Source: an uncultured Blautia sp. (lineage in GTDB: Bacteria > Bacillota > Clostridia > Lachnospirales > Lachnospiraceae). From it: a stretch of 6,350 bases of DNA. The position numbers and the translations under genes are program-made. Below, one piece after another: positions 5,683 to 6,350 of this stretch; within the stretch, counting starts at the first letter, position 1, and the number at the start of each line of letters is the position of its first letter. The notes beneath the pieces are model-generated. The model worked only from the letters and a program-made list of their open reading frames with translations. It made no database searches and was not told the origin of the DNA. The DNA is taken from assembly GCF_937880195.1 (NCBI RefSeq), contig NZ_CALFLA010000063.1:1-6350 (forward strand), written 5' to 3'.

Positions 5683-6309
5683 TTATTCCATATATTCCAG
5701 CTTACTTACAGATACCTCATAGGCAATGCGTCGCTCCGCCTGATTCTCTCCTGTCTTTTTTACATATTCTCTGCTCTGGATCCGTCCCCATATTAAAACA
5801 TGTCCGCCTACGGCAAAGGCAGAGGCGTATCTGGCATTTCTTCCCCAGCAGATACAGGGTATGTAATCAGATTTTCCATAGGGACGGTTCACTGCCAGAA
5901 GCATATCCGCAATCTCTCTTCCCAAAGGAGTTTTCCGGTAAACCGGCGGCTTACAGATATACCCGTCCATAAAGATCTGATTCATTGGCGCAGTCTGATC
6001 CTCTGCCTCTACAAATTTTATTTCTCTTGCAAATACAGACAGCACCAGACGGTTATGTTTTTCTTCATGACGGTTATAAGAACGGAACTGTCCCTGGATC
6101 TGCATATATTCCCCTACATAATCCTGTGTCACGTCGATCAGGCGCTCAGACACCATTACCGGAATCCTGTCTTCAGAATCACTGAGTCTTTTTACCACCA
6201 TATCCATTACATAAAATCCCTCTCCGAATACCTGATGGCTGAATGTAAATCCTGTAACGACTTTTCCCGTAACCGATACCTGATTGTTTTCAATGATTTT
6301 GTCTGCCAT
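5683..6309 (-). CDS. SSB-like protein with two tandem OB folds
   Basis: A 208-residue protein related to single-stranded DNA-binding proteins. Residues 110-208 look like a normal SSB OB fold: NQIFMDGYICKPPVYR, then TPLGREIADMLLAVNRP (127-143), the YIPCICWG strand (149-156, with W155), VGGHVLIWGRIQSREY (167-182, with W174) and a closing beta strand. Residues 8-102 repeat the same plan in diverged form: NQVSVTGKV, a central strand pair, VGEYMQIQGQFRSYNR and LVLSVFAREIKFVE. The protein thus seems to carry two OB domains in one chain. It ends at EYME, without the acidic DDDIPF-like tip through which housekeeping SSB recruits partners. It may be an accessory SSB or a PriB-like protein rather than the main SSB. 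The start has AAGGAGA with GGAG at 6319-6322, nine bases upstream. Any promoter would lie at or beyond the window edge. Confidence 0.85.
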   Translation of the reverse strand: MADKIIENNQVSVTGKVVTGFTFSHQVFGEGFYVMDMVVKRLSDSEDRIPVMVSERLIDVTQDYVGEYMQIQGQFRSYNRHEEKHNRLVLSVFAREIKFVEAEDQTAPMNQIFMDGYICKPPVYRKTPLGREIADMLLAVNRPYGKSDYIPCICWGRNARYASAFAVGGHVLIWGRIQSREYVKKTGENQAERRIAYEVSVSKLEYME

Positions 6310-6350
6310 AATATAGTTCTCCTTCCTCTTTGGGTATTTTGTCTATATTA

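Noticed and set aside
5487..5972. Plus-strand open frame of 161 codons, and other plus-strand frames such as 663-941, 1827-2150 and 3369-3872
   Set aside because: They lie antisense to confidently assigned genes, lack ribosome binding sites and family motifs, and have shadow-like composition.

Overview
The window reads as chromosomal DNA from a low-to-moderate GC Gram-positive anaerobe of the Clostridia, most likely a Lachnospiraceae-type gut commensal. The grounds are strong GGAGG-type ribosome binding sites at nearly every gene, a clostridial-style DapA/DapB pair, a radical SAM protein of a kind common in Firmicutes, a lipoprotein with a Gram-positive style signal peptide, and intrinsic terminators. 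Genus level is inference. All seven genes that I accept lie on the minus strand, so the reading order is from high to low coordinates.

Right part (6309 to 3378): a tandem OB-fold SSB-like protein, then an 86-base gap with a possible promoter, then a CobA/CobO-like P-loop protein, dapA and dapB. The last three are spaced 40 and 22 bases apart and end at a clear intrinsic terminator, so they look like one operon. DapA and DapB carry out the first two committed steps from aspartate semialdehyde toward diaminopimelate and lysine. Why a divergent corrinoid-adenosyltransferase homologue precedes them is not evident.

Middle (3377 to 3063): a 315-base intergenic region. It holds the dapB terminator, a 25-bp inverted repeat, a densely structured GC-rich element of about 130 bases with mutually exclusive stems, and an AT-rich stretch with a candidate promoter for the next gene.

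Left part (3062 to 44): three apparently separate single genes. These are a small, very acidic lipoprotein; a stand-alone HisA of the eukaryotic (yeast HIS6) type with no other his gene in view; and a radical SAM protein with a SPASM-like cysteine-rich C-terminus and unknown substrate. The first two are each followed by a large nested hairpin.

The points most worth checking are the 3150-3340 structured element, the eukaryotic-type HisA, the divergent CobO-like protein in the dap operon, and the two-OB-fold SSB. I see no CRISPR array, tRNA, rRNA, transposase or phage gene.
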